Source: Rebecca billardiae RCC1528
Lineage: Eukaryota; Haptophyta
Length of the DNA: 64,000 nt
Assembly (NCBI GenBank): GCA_965240325.2
Contig: OZ251230.1
Location: forward strand, 1,550,001-1,614,000
Reading direction: 5' to 3'
Position 1 is the first letter of the stretch; every line of letters starts with the position of its first letter. The notes below the pieces were generated by a model. The model was not told the origin of the DNA. It did no database searches and saw nothing but the letters and a program-made list of their open reading frames with translations. This document shows positions 47,067 through 56,983 of this stretch, piece by piece. Both the position numbers and the translations under genes were made by a program.

Positions 47067-48788
47067 ATGGTCGACGTGAAGCACCCCAAGTGTGATTACG
47101 AGGGCTGCACCACGCGGCCTACCTTCGGCATGCTGGGCGATGCGCGCGCCAGCCGGTGCGCTGCGCACAAGCTGGCCGGCATGGTCGACGTGAAGAACCC
47201 CAAGTGTGATCACACAGGCTGCACCAAGGTGCCTTCGTTCGGCATGCCGGGCGACACGCGCGCCAGCCGGTGCGCTACGCACAAGCTGGCCGGCATGGTG
47301 GACGTGAGGAGCCCCAAGTGTGATCACACCAGCTGCACCACGCGGCCTTCATTCGGCATGCTGGGCGACGCGCGCGCCAGCCGGTGCGCTGCGCACAAGC
47401 TGGCCGGCATGGTCGACCTGAAGCACCCCAAGTGTGATCACACCGGCTGCACCACGCGGCCTACCTTCGGCATGCCGGGCGACGCGCGCGCAAGCCGGTG
47501 CGCTACGCACAAGCTGGCCGGCATGGTCGACCTGAAGCACCCCAAGTGTGGTCACACCGGCTGCACCAAGGTGGCTTCGCTCGGCATGCTGGGCGACGCT
47601 CGCGCCAGCCGGTGCGCTACGCACAAGCTGGCCGGCATGGTCGACCTGAAGCACCCCAAGTGTGATCACACCGGCTGCACCAAGCTGCCTTCGTTCGGCA
47701 TGCCGGGCGACGCGCGCGCCAGCCGGTGCGCTACGCACAAGCTGGCCGGCATGGTCGACCTGAAGAACCCCAAGTGTGATCACACCAGCTGCGCCACGCG
47801 GCCTACCTTCGGCATGCCGGGCGACGCGCGCGCCAGCCGGTGCGCTACGCACAAGCTGGCCGGCATGGTCGACCTGAAGCACCCCAAGTGTGATCACACC
47901 GGCTGCACCAAGGTGCCTTACTTCGGCATGCCGGGCGACGCGCGCGCCAGCCGGTGCACTACGCACAAGCTGGCCGGCATGGTGGACGTGAAGCACCACA
48001 AGTGTGATCACACTAGCTGCACCAAGCAGCCTAACTTTGGCATGCCGGGTGACGCGCGCGCCAGCCGGTGCGCCACGCACAAGCTGGCCGGCATGGTGGA
48101 CGTGAGGAGCCCCAAGTGTGATCACACTGGCTGCACCAAGCAGCCTCACTTCGGCATGCCGGGTGACGCGCGCGCCAGCCGGTGCGCTACGCACAAGCTG
48201 GCCGGCATGGTCGATGTGAGGAGCCCCAAGTGTGATCACACTGGCTGCACCAAGCAGCCTAACTTTGGCATGCCGGGTGACGCGCGCGCCAGCCGGTGCG
48301 CCACGCACAAGCTGGCCGGCATGGTGGACGTGAGGAGCCCCAAGTGTGATCACACTGGCTGCACCAAGCGGCCTAACTTTGGCATGCCGGGTGACGCGCG
48401 CGCCAGCCGGTGCGCTACGCACAAGCTGGCCGGCATGGTATCATGTAGTCGACTCGCCGTCCCCAAGCGCAGGCTGGAGCATGGCACCGGCGACCAGGGC
48501 ACACGCGCAGCCAAGCGACTACAGCACGAACGCACCAGCCGCATTGCCACCGTCTCGGACTCCGCCCCGCAGCTGCCCGAACTGCCGCCGCTGGTTGGGA
48601 GACTCGAGAGACGAGGCATCGGGGCGGATGGCCGAACGCCGCCACGACACGACGGTGACACAGATGATGAGTCTGACCATTGGACGGTGATGGCATCCGA
48701 TCTGTCCTCCCAGCAGGCTGCTTCCGTGAGTTCCGACGATGATGATGATCTGATTCATTACGATGATTATGCTGATGATCGCACGTAG
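47067..48788 (+). CDS. EsV-1-7 repeat protein, unit 9 (12 repeats, long tail)
   Basis: 573 residues from the ATG before repeat 1. The upstream leader is out of frame through the same missing A as in unit 6 (about 46980). Twelve repeats, the most in the array; the first is KCDYEGCTTRPTFGMLG and several carry the HTSC variant. Unlike the other units the tail does not stop at poly-Asp. It continues SSDDDDDLIHYDDYADDRT, and a QQAASVS insertion precedes it. In other units the same DNA (GATTATGCTGATCGCACGTAG) survives as noncoding sequence after an early stop, so this looks like the ancestral C-terminus. Confidence 0.85.
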   Translation: MVDVKHPKCDYEGCTTRPTFGMLGDARASRCAAHKLAGMVDVKNPKCDHTGCTKVPSFGMPGDTRASRCATHKLAGMVDVRSPKCDHTSCTTRPSFGMLGDARASRCAAHKLAGMVDLKHPKCDHTGCTTRPTFGMPGDARASRCATHKLAGMVDLKHPKCGHTGCTKVASLGMLGDARASRCATHKLAGMVDLKHPKCDHTGCTKLPSFGMPGDARASRCATHKLAGMVDLKNPKCDHTSCATRPTFGMPGDARASRCATHKLAGMVDLKHPKCDHTGCTKVPYFGMPGDARASRCTTHKLAGMVDVKHHKCDHTSCTKQPNFGMPGDARASRCATHKLAGMVDVRSPKCDHTGCTKQPHFGMPGDARASRCATHKLAGMVDVRSPKCDHTGCTKQPNFGMPGDARASRCATHKLAGMVDVRSPKCDHTGCTKRPNFGMPGDARASRCATHKLAGMVSCSRLAVPKRRLEHGTGDQGTRAAKRLQHERTSRIATVSDSAPQLPELPPLVGRLERRGIGADGRTPPRHDGDTDDESDHWTVMASDLSSQQAASVSSDDDDDLIHYDDYADDRT

Positions 48789-48842
48789 CAGTATACGTGC
48801 ATGTCATCGCAAGACGATGCTGACGCGATGATGACGATATAT

Positions 48843-51319
48843 TCAGTCGACATCTCCGTCGTCCGCAAGCACTAGCAGCGGATGACTCGCCGCGAGCTCG
48901 AGCAAGGCGCGCGCGGCTGCAGCTGATAGTGATGACGACGCGGACGGTGGTGCGGAGGCCGCCGCGCGCGAGGGCGACGGGCTGCCGAAGGCGTGGTGGC
49001 GCGCAGCAATCACGCTGTGCCCCGTGGCGTCATCGGGCGTGAGGAGCCGTCCGATCACCGCGCCCGGGTGCCGCGCGGCGCCCATGGCGAGCCGGCACGG
49101 CGTGCTGTCCCCGCTGCCACCGGCGCGGTCTCCGAGCACCTGCGGTGTCTCAGGCTCCCAGCCGAACACCCGCGGCGTCGCCGGGCTCACGCACAGCCCG
49201 TACGCCCGGCCCCACGGCGCGCTGGACTCGCGCGTGTCTGGCTCGGGGATGATGCGGAGCGGCGTGGCAGCGGCGCTGGGCTGCTGCTGCTCGGAGCGCG
49301 TGCGCGCAGCCTCGGCTCCGCGCGGCGTGACGTCTCCCGCGCGCGTCGGCTCGGGCGTGGGCTGCTCGGGCGTGAAGGGCGTGCCTGGCGTGGAGGGCGT
49401 GGACGGGGCGGCGAGAAGCGGCGGCCTGGGCGTCGCCTGCCCCGGCGTGGACGACGCAACGCTCGGCGTGCCCGGACTCCCCGCCGAGGTCCCCGCCGGC
49501 GCCTTCTGCCGCGGCGTCTTCAGCCGCGGCGTGCAGCTCGAGGGTGTCGGGGTGGAGGCGGTGCTCGCCTCCTCGTCCGTCGGCGCCTCGGGCACGAGGG
49601 AGAGGCGCACGCGCTCGAGCTCGACGCGCGCGTGCAGCGCGTGCTCCTCCGCCTCGAGCTTCTGCTGCTCGGCGCGCTCGAGCTCGCTCGCGTGCCTCTC
49701 GTGCACGGCGCGCATCTGCGCCGTGTGCTCTGCGAGCGCGCGCTCATAGTCTGACATGCGCGCGAGCGCGGCCGACGCCCGCCACGAGGCGCGCTTGGCG
49801 TGGGTCGAGCCGAGCTGTGCGAGCAGCCCGTCCGCCTCGGCGGCGAGGTCGTCAAGCAGCTCCTCGGCGGGCAGCGCCTGCTGCCCCGCGCTCTCGGGCT
49901 CCTGCGCCACGCGCGCAAGGCGCACGCGCGGCGCGTGGGCGCGCGCCACTCGCAACGTGAGCGCGTGCTCACGACCGCAATGCGGGTGGGTGGGTGCGCA
50001 GGGCGACGGCACGGCCGTGGTGGTGTGGGCCTGGCACGCGGCGAGGGCGGGTTTGGCGCGCGTCGCACAGCGCGCACCGGCGTGGGCACACGATCCTGCT
50101 CCGCCTCGCCCTCAGCCGCGCCCTCGGCGCCGCCCTCGGCGCCGCCCTCGGCCGCGCCCGCGCGCTCGTCCAGCAGGACACCGGCGCCCGCCGCCCAGAG
50201 CGAGGCAAGGAGGCCGTCACCCACGTCCGAGCCGTCGCCCGCGCCGGAGCAGCTCGGCGCGCGGCTGCCGCCGGGCTCGGGCTTGAGCACGCACAGCGGC
50301 ATCGCGTCGATCTCGTTGAGCATCGTCGCCACCTCCGAGTCCTCCGCCTCCGAGTGCGCCAGCTCCCAGTCGGAGCGGCCGCCAACTGAGACCACGTCAC
50401 TGCGATCGTCGCGCAGGCACGCGGGCGCGCTCGGCCGGCGCGAGCGCGCGGGCGGCGGGGCCGCGCCTCCTCCGGCGTGGGACCACGAGTGGCGCGAGAG
50501 TGCCGGCAGGCTGTGCCGCGCCTCACGAGACGCCATCGGCCGGCCGACGGCGGGCAGCGCCTCCGAGTGCTCGTCCAAAGACGCCTCCAGGCACCGCGCG
50601 CCCTCGCGCGCCGCCTCGAGCTGCACGCGAAGGTGCTCGATGGCGGCGGAGGTGCGCGCGGTGGTGCGGTGGGTGTGCAGCCGCTCGAGCACGCGCGACT
50701 GATGCGCCGCGTGCTCGCGCGCGCACGCGCGTCTCAATGCCGCGGTCGCGGCCCTGCGCACACGGCGCGTCACCTCGTGTGCGCTGCGTGCGCTGGTCTC
50801 GGCGGCGCGCAGCGCGCGCGTGTGCGCGCTGCCGCGCGCGAGCCAGCCACACAGCGCACCGAGCGCGAGGACGAGCAGCGCGAGCGCCGAGGCCAAGCCC
50901 GCGCGCGTGCCGACGTGCGTCGTGGCAAAAACCAGCGGCGCTCGCGCCGCCTCGGCCGCGCCCATGTCCGCCGGCTGCGGCTGCTCCCAGTCCGCCCGCG
51001 AGTCGGGTGCGCACCAGTTGACGAAGGGTGCCGCCGGGCGAGCTGCGCAGGTCGGTGCGTCCGAAAGCGTGTGAGACCGGTCCGGTGTGCAGTGCAGTAG
51101 CATCAGCGCTCCGAGCCGCTTGAGCGGCTCGAGCACGCGCGCGACGAGGCCGGCCCAGCCCGCCCAGCCGCCGCGCCGCCTCGGTGGCGGCGCGGGACTC
51201 CTGCGCGTGCCCAAAGGCGGCGTGCGGGCCAGTAGCGCGGCGGCCGTGGCTGGCGTTGCAAGCGCGTACGCGAGCGCGGCGACGATGCAGACGAAGCGCA
51301 GCACAGCGGCGCTGCGCAT
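48843..51319 (-). CDS. membrane-anchored coiled-coil protein (one intron)
   Basis: Exons 51319-50078 and 49901-48843 join in phase 0 (donor GTGCGCGC, acceptor GGCGCAG) to 766 residues. MRSAAVLRFVCIVAALAYAL is a signal peptide or first membrane segment. A second hydrophobic segment (GLASALALLVLALGALCGWL) lies near residue 160, followed by basic residues. Then come helical regions with heptad character (TSAAIEHLRVQLEAAREGAR and, in exon 2, MSDYERALAEHTAQMRAVHE to ELERVRLSL). The C-terminal third is Ser/Thr/Pro-rich, with many TP and SP sites (TPRLKTPRQK, STPSTPGTPFTPEQPTPEPT) that could be phosphorylated by proline-directed kinases. I do not recognise a family. It may tether an organelle membrane to the cytoskeleton; that is a guess. 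Confidence 0.6.
49902..50077 (-). other. spliceosomal intron of the coiled-coil gene
   Basis: 176 bases with donor GTGCGCGC and acceptor GGCGCAG. Removal joins ...QDRVPTP to EPESAGQQALPAEE in phase 0, linking the two long open segments. The donor was chosen among nearby GTs by its match to the GTGCGC donors elsewhere. Confidence 0.55.
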
Positions 51320-51463
51320 TGTCGCCAGCGTGGCCCAGCGGGGCCGCCCAGCAGCAAGACGACAGTGCCACTTTCCTGCGCAAGTTCAGTGATGGGTCAC
51401 TTGAATCTGAAATGGGTGAAACGGTCGGCCACCGTTCGCGCCCAGACCGAACCGGACGTGGAC

Positions 51464-52009
51464 AGTCCGGGTCAAGTGCACGCTTCGCGAGATCTGAGCC
51501 TCGCGATGGCGTCGGCCGGGATGCGGCCCCGCAGCCGACGCCCCTCGGCGGAGGGCGGCGCGGCGCCGCGGCGCGAGCGAGGAGGCGGCGGCGAGGTGCG
51601 CGCCTGCACGCACCGGTCGTGTGTGGCCCTGCTCCGCGCCTCCGCGGCCAAGCAGCTGCACTCCCTCGCCCGCCCGCCCGCTCGCGCGTGTGGCGTGCGC
51701 GCGCGGGGCGGCCGCGCACCCTCGCGGGGTCGCGCGCGCGTGGCACGGCCGAGGGCGGCCAGGCGGGCGCCGCGCGCGGGGGGCGTGCGTATGACCCCAA
51801 GAGCCATCGCGCGCGCCCGGGCCACCGAGCCGGATACGGCCGCGTTGCGATTTCCGCAACCGCCAGACACGCGCGTGCTCAGAACGGCGCCCCGCGGCCC
51901 CGCGTGCGCGCGCGACGCGCGCGCAGGGCGAGGGAGCGCCGCAGGGGCTGTTTCTGGCGCGGGCAAAGAGGGGCAGGTACAGCTGACTGCCACCATCTCT
52001 TCTGACCTG
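51464..52009 (+). repeat. 546-bp inverted repeat, left arm
   Basis: Reverse complement of 55106-55651 with no net length difference and only scattered single-base differences. The arms begin and end sharply (AGTCCGGGTCAAG outer end, CTTCTGACCTG inner end). No target-site duplication flanks the outer ends. Confidence 0.9.
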
Positions 52010-54215
52010 GTCAGAGAGCGGCTGGCTGCCAGCCGACGTGATCTGTGTGTCTGTCCGTGCGCCGCCGGCCGGCGCGAACAGAGTGCGCACAGCCGAACTC
52101 GTACTCGTGAGCACGTCCCTCCCACTGGGAGGCGCTCTCGTTCGGAGGGAGGTGCTCTCGTCTGACGACACCACCTCCCTCCGCTGGCGCCGCCCGTTTG
52201 ACGCTGGTCGGGATGGCCGCGTGCGTGCGCAGCGCCCGCCTCGCGTCGCGCGTCCCTAGTGCAGAGCGCGCGCTTGGCCGCGCGCGACGCGGCGGAGTCG
52301 AGTCTGACATGCCCCTGGCCCTCCTGGCGCCGCGCAACGCCGCCCATCGCCGCTCTCACGTGCATGCCTGCCGCGCACGGCTTGGGCTTGTCAGCACAGG
52401 CTGGCGGCGGCGCGCCGGGCCAAGGGCTCGGCCAGTGTTGCGCCCCTCGGCCAGGCCGAGACTTGGCAGAGGCGTGGGTAGTGCCATCGCCCGCCCGGAT
52501 CCCGGGCCTCGCCGTCAGAGTGTGCACGCGAGGCGTGCTGTCGTGGTCGACAGGTGAGGCGGTGCGCGCTCGCCCTCGAGCAGGCAGCGGACGTACCGGC
52601 AGGCGCGCCACACAGCGGGGCTGTCGAGCTGCTTCCGGCTGGGTAGATCGACGGTGCATGCATGCCCCGGTCGGAGGCGTGCGCGGGTTCGGAGACTGGT
52701 GAATGCTCGGCAGCGGATCCACGTGTCTTGCCGGGCACGGCAGCGCGACAGCTCGGCAACCAGTATCGAGGACGCGCGGCATCAGAGCGCTGGCCGGCGT
52801 GCTGGCAGGCTCAAACGCCGGGCCGATGCCTGCGCCTTGGCCGGGACGTAGACTGCTGCGGGCGGTGGCTCAGTGATGGTGGAGACCGGTGGCTGGCTCG
52901 GTGGACGGTTCGGCGGCCCGACGAAGACGGGCTGTGAGACGGCTGAGGCGGCGGCGCGGCGGCGGGATCGCCGCGTCACTGTCGCTCTCGGTCAGAGCTT
53001 TGCGGTGACACAGCGCGGCCAAGCTCTGGGTGTTGGTGCTGACGCTGCCATGTTGTCGCACGGGCCACCCGCTTGGCTCTGGCTCACCGATGCCCGGACA
53101 TGCTGAAGCAGGGCTCTGCGGGATGGCTGTGTCACCTCAGTAAGGCTGAGTCCGTGAGAGGGATGGTCGTCGCTGCCCAGTCTGGTCGAGTTTGATGAAC
53201 TGACTTAGACTAAGACTCAGCGACCGTAGGCTGCTAGTGCTCCGCCAGCGTTGTCCGATCGTCATGAGACGAGTAGCTAGCTGTAAGTGTAGATCCCTAT
53301 ACGAGTACGGATCACAGCAGCATCATCATCCGCCCTGCTATTCATCGGCGTGACTCATCGTCAGCAGAGTTCGTCACGGGCTATTACTCGTCAACCGCGT
53401 CCTACCCGCCCCGCTGGCATCAACTTGGACAAGCGCCTGCGCTGATGATACGGCGTACCAGCATCACAATCTGAGCTCCTGCTGTGCTGGCTGTTGCTAA
53501 TTACTGCACCAGACGTTACTGCATGCTGCACGGCAGCAGCCATTCAGTACCGTATGCGCTCCGTCAGCAGGACAATGTGCGACTTATTCTGCATTCGAAC
53601 GGCAACGGCGCGTGCTGCGATGGCTATATGGTGTCCGTATCACTATCACTTGACGACTCGAGTGATCACGACGAGTCGTCGATCTTCATGACGAGCAAGT
53701 AGAGCAGCACTGCTACAGTGGAAGCATATCAGTACGTAGTCCGTCATTGTCGGGTTCCCCTGAAGTTTCTGCTGGGATACGTCAGCGATATACTGCGCTC
53801 CCGCGGCCTGGTCAGTGGTCCACGTCAGTCACATCAGGCAGCCTTACCTCATCCTACATGCCGCGCGGGCAGAGACCCGTGCCACGCCCGCACGAATTGC
53901 ATCCCTGAAATTGCCGCGTGACGGAGCGACCTCGGGTCAGCAGTGGGCAGCCGGGCAGTGCCGCCCCGCACCGCCGGGCCCAATGGCAATGAACCCCCGC
54001 GGCCGGCCGTGCGGCCTTAGTGCGGCGGATCTGTCTAGAACGACCGGCCGTCACGCACTGGGCGCCTCCAACATTCGGATGCGGCAATATTATAAGCATC
54101 ATGAGCCTCAGGCAGGCAGTCTCAGGTCGCGTGTCGTCAGGAGCAGGCCCCGGGCGCGCTGGCCGGGCACTCGCAGCCGAAGGACCGCAATCTATCAAGG
54201 ATTGATTGCCAAGTC

Positions 54216-54556
54216 GTCAGCCGACTGTGAAGCTGAGCCTGAGGATGCTGCCCGCTGCCGGGCCGCGAGACGATCGAATAAAAATAATGATATTATGACG
54301 ATGACGCGACGATAGTGATGCAGCCGCGATAGTAGACGGCTACTATACGGTTGTCGTTACGTGACTGCTAATCTGCAACATGCGGCGTCAGCCGACTGTG
54401 AAGCTGAGCCTGAGGATGCTGCCCGCTGCCGGGCCGCGAGACGATAAAAATAATGATATTATGACGATGACGCGACGATAGTGATGCAGCCGCGATAGTA
54501 GACGGCTACTATACGGTTGTCGTTACGTGACTGCTAATCTGCAACATGCGGCGTCA
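54216..54556. repeat. tandem duplication of about 170 bp
   Basis: Two adjacent copies, 54216-54386 and 54387-54552, begin GTCAGCCGACTGTGAAGC. They differ mainly by a 4-base CGAA deletion in the second. A third GTCAG start follows at 54553. Confidence 0.9.
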
Positions 54557-55105
54557 GCTCCTGCTGTGGAACTCGATCTACCAGATCGACCGCCTGGTGA
54601 TGACGCCGATCGATCTCCCTCACGAACTCAGCCCTCCCGTGGTGACGCAGGGAGTCCCGCGGAGCTACTCCGGCCAGGAGGCTTTGACCTTCAGACTCTT
54701 CCCACCGCCATCGCCAGCGCCGAACCAGCCATGCTGGCCGCCGCGCGAGCCCGCTGATCAAGCCCGCCTCTGCCGCTTCCGCCACCGAGCCCGCGTCCAT
54801 CCCCACCACCCTCGCTGCCGCCCAGACTGCCCGGCCGTCTGCTTCTCTGGCCATCCGCCAAGCCGCAAGCGGCCCGTCGGCCGCGGGCCGTGGGTGGCGG
54901 GTCAGCTGCATACCGTCGCCGCTACCGAGCCCGTCGCCGAGCCCGCCACTGTCACCGCCTACGTCGCCGCCACCAAGCCCGCCGCCGAGCCCGCAACCGT
55001 CACTGCCTACATCTCCGCCACCAAGCCCTCTACCATCATCGCCGCCATCAGCACAGAAGCCGACCCGACCGCCGAGCTCGCTGCCGAGCCTGCCACCGTC
55101 ACCGC

Positions 55106-55651
55106 CAGGTCAGAAGAGATGGTGGCAGTCAGCTATACCTGCCCCTCTTTGCCCGCGCCAGAAACAGCCCCTGCGGCGCTCCCTCGCCCTGCGCGCGCGT
55201 CGCGCGCGCGCGCGGGGCCGCGGGGCGCCGTTCTGAGCACGCGCGTGTCTGGCGGTTGCGGAAATCGCAACGCGGCCGTATCCGGCCCGGTGGCCCGGGC
55301 GCGCGCGATGGCTCTTGGGGTCATACGCACGGCCCCCACGCGCGGCGCCCGCCTGGCCGCCCTCGGCCGTGCCACGCGCGCGCGACCCCGCGAGGGTGCG
55401 CGGCCGCCCCGCGCGCGCACGCCACACGCGCGAGCGGGCGGGCGGGCGAGGGAGTGCAGCTGCTTGGCCGCGGAGGCGCGGAGCAGGGCCACACACGACC
55501 GGTGCGTGCAGGCGCGCACCTCGCCGCCGCCTCCTCGCTCGCGCCGCGGCGCCGCGCCGCCCTCCGCCGAGGGGCGTCGGCTGCGGGGCCGCATCCCGGC
55601 CGACGCCATCGCGAGGCTCAGATCTCGCGAAGCGTGCACTTGACCCGGACT
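55106..55651 (-). repeat. 546-bp inverted repeat, right arm
   Basis: Partner of 51464-52009 with a 3.1-kb spacer. Both arms keep an open frame ending RIPADAIARLRSREACT and a stop. This could be a GC-driven frame or a real exon that was duplicated. Confidence 0.9.
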
Positions 55652-56393
55652 GGGAGGGGATCTCCCTTGACACGAACGGGCAACGCCACGGCGGGCACTC
55701 CACCCGCTCCCGGACTCGACCGATGGCTGTCGCCGTGCAGCCCGTCCCGCCGTCCGGAGGGGGTGTCCATCGCCACCTCGCCGTCGGGCGCCCGGGCCGG
55801 CGCCGCCATGGCGGGCGCGTGGCGCCCGCCCAAAATGGGTAGGTCGTGGACGTGAGCTTACGTCCACCAAATATACCAGCTTGGAAGCCCGAAACGTCGC
55901 AAAATGGCGAGATGTGCGCTCTCTTCCACGCCGCGCTGACCATTGCGATCTGGCCTCTGGGCAGCCATTGCGGCCGCCACGGCGTCGAACGCCACGGGGA
56001 GCCTCATAGCTGGTCTGAGTCGCGTGCACATACACCTGTCATAGCGCACGCGTGCAGCAGTCCGCGCTGAACAGACCGCATCGCGCGCGCGCGTCTCGTG
56101 CTCGCACACAAGCCTCGGACGCGACTGCGTCCGATTGGTCTTGGTCGTGGCACAGGGCGGCGAGAAAGCATGGCGTGAGAGTCGTCCTACGTCCACGTTT
56201 TCTCGCGCGCGGGTGGCGGTGCGTCTCCCCGCGGACGCATGCGTAGGCAGCGACTGTGAGTACTGTCACTGTCAGTCAGCTGCGCTGGTCGCCTGGCCCG
56301 TGAGAGCCACTAGCCAGTGCGTGCACTGCAGCTTCACCTAGCGGCCTGATAGTGGGTCATCATCTGCCCCAGGCAGCAGATGACTTATTAGTT

Positions 56394-56446
56394 ATTGGAA
56401 TATACATATTTAACGATGATTATTGTCATTGGAATATACATATTTA
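56394..56446. repeat. short direct repeat
   Basis: ATTGGAATATACATATTTA occurs at 56394-56412 and again at 56428-56446. Confidence 0.9.
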
Positions 56447-56503
56447 GCAATACATATTATTTTTAAACGACGTGGCATGCAACTCAGGCAGGCGTCAGGC
56501 GTG
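56443..56503. repeat. dispersed repeat shared with 60997-61051
   Basis: Both places carry an ATACATATT block followed by AACGACGTGG(C/T)ATGCAAC, then GGCAGGCGTCAG. It is probably the end of a degraded element; the class is unknown. Confidence 0.5.
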
Positions 56504-56983
56504 AGCCTCGGGGTGCAGCGTGCAGACACTGTGAGACACAAGCATATTGAAAGAATAATGCGTCCGCGCCTGCTTCCGACCAGGTCAGGCAGTACGCCAC
56601 CCGCAGCCCTGCCCCCCTGCGGGAGTCGCCGGGGCTGGGATGGAGCACCGCCTCGGCCTGGGGCACGAGGCCGGGAGGCGAATAGTCTTTTGCCCCGCAC
56701 GGCCACGGAGCAAAACCCCATGCCCGAACCGGGGGCGCCCCCCGGCCCCCGGGAACGCCTTGGGTAATTAATTGGCCGCAAGGGAGATATCGATATTTGC
56801 CGTAAACAGCTACAATCATGCAGCAGTTTCTAAGAATTTTATAAGAGACGCACACTCTCTAGCGGCAGGGCTAGCAGGCGCAAATCAGTCGTGAATCTCC
56901 GTTGTCATTGGCCGCCGCGGCCGCCCGGGGGCGCGAGCACGCGCACTTCGCGGCTCGCGCAGTCGTCCTTCGCGGTGATCATC

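Larger units (their letters stand above)
27161..48788. repeat. nine-unit tandem array of divergent sulfotransferase-like / EsV-1-7 gene pairs
   Basis: Unit boundaries fall near 27161, 29402, 31589, 34112, 36314, 38744, 40945, 43373 and 46027. Each unit runs from a minus-strand sulfotransferase-like sequence of about 0.83 kb, through a short divergent spacer, to a plus-strand EsV-1-7 repeat gene of 1.1-1.7 kb and an AT-rich tail of about 70 bases (ATTCCATTTATTCCG, then a TACTACGTATATC boundary motif). Units differ mainly by the number of 114-bp repeats in the plus-strand gene and by small indels. High identity, head-to-tail order and a shared breakpoint indicate repeated unequal crossing-over. 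Confidence 0.95.
51320..56983. other. gene-poor region with repeats
   Basis: About 5.7 kb without a convincing gene. It contains the 546-bp inverted repeat pair, a tandem duplication at 54216-54556, short AT-rich direct repeats near 56394-56446, and AT-richer stretches (about 53100-53900 and 56340-56460). A plus-strand frame running about 54546-55643 contains an imperfect EPATVTAY / AATKPAAEPA repeat. It runs into the right arm of the inverted repeat, so its coding status is unclear. Confidence 0.5.

Noticed and set aside
27966-48788. CRISPR-like array
   Set aside because: The 114-bp periodicity is coding (38 residues), has no unique spacers between short identical repeats, and sits in a eukaryotic genome.
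27161-48788. Integrated algal virus
   Set aside because: The EsV-1-7 name comes from a virus gene, but no capsid, polymerase, packaging ATPase or other viral gene is present, and the family also occurs in cellular algae. Transfer from or to viruses is possible but not shown here.
51386-52782. Overlapping long minus-strand frames in the left arm region
   Set aside because: Several frames on both strands are open at once with Arg/Ala/Pro-rich composition, typical of GC-rich noncoding DNA.
54546-55643. Long plus-strand frame as a gene
   Set aside because: It includes Thr/Ala repeats and then runs through the right arm of the inverted repeat, with no recognisable domain. The left arm has an equivalent antisense frame, so GC content explains it equally well.
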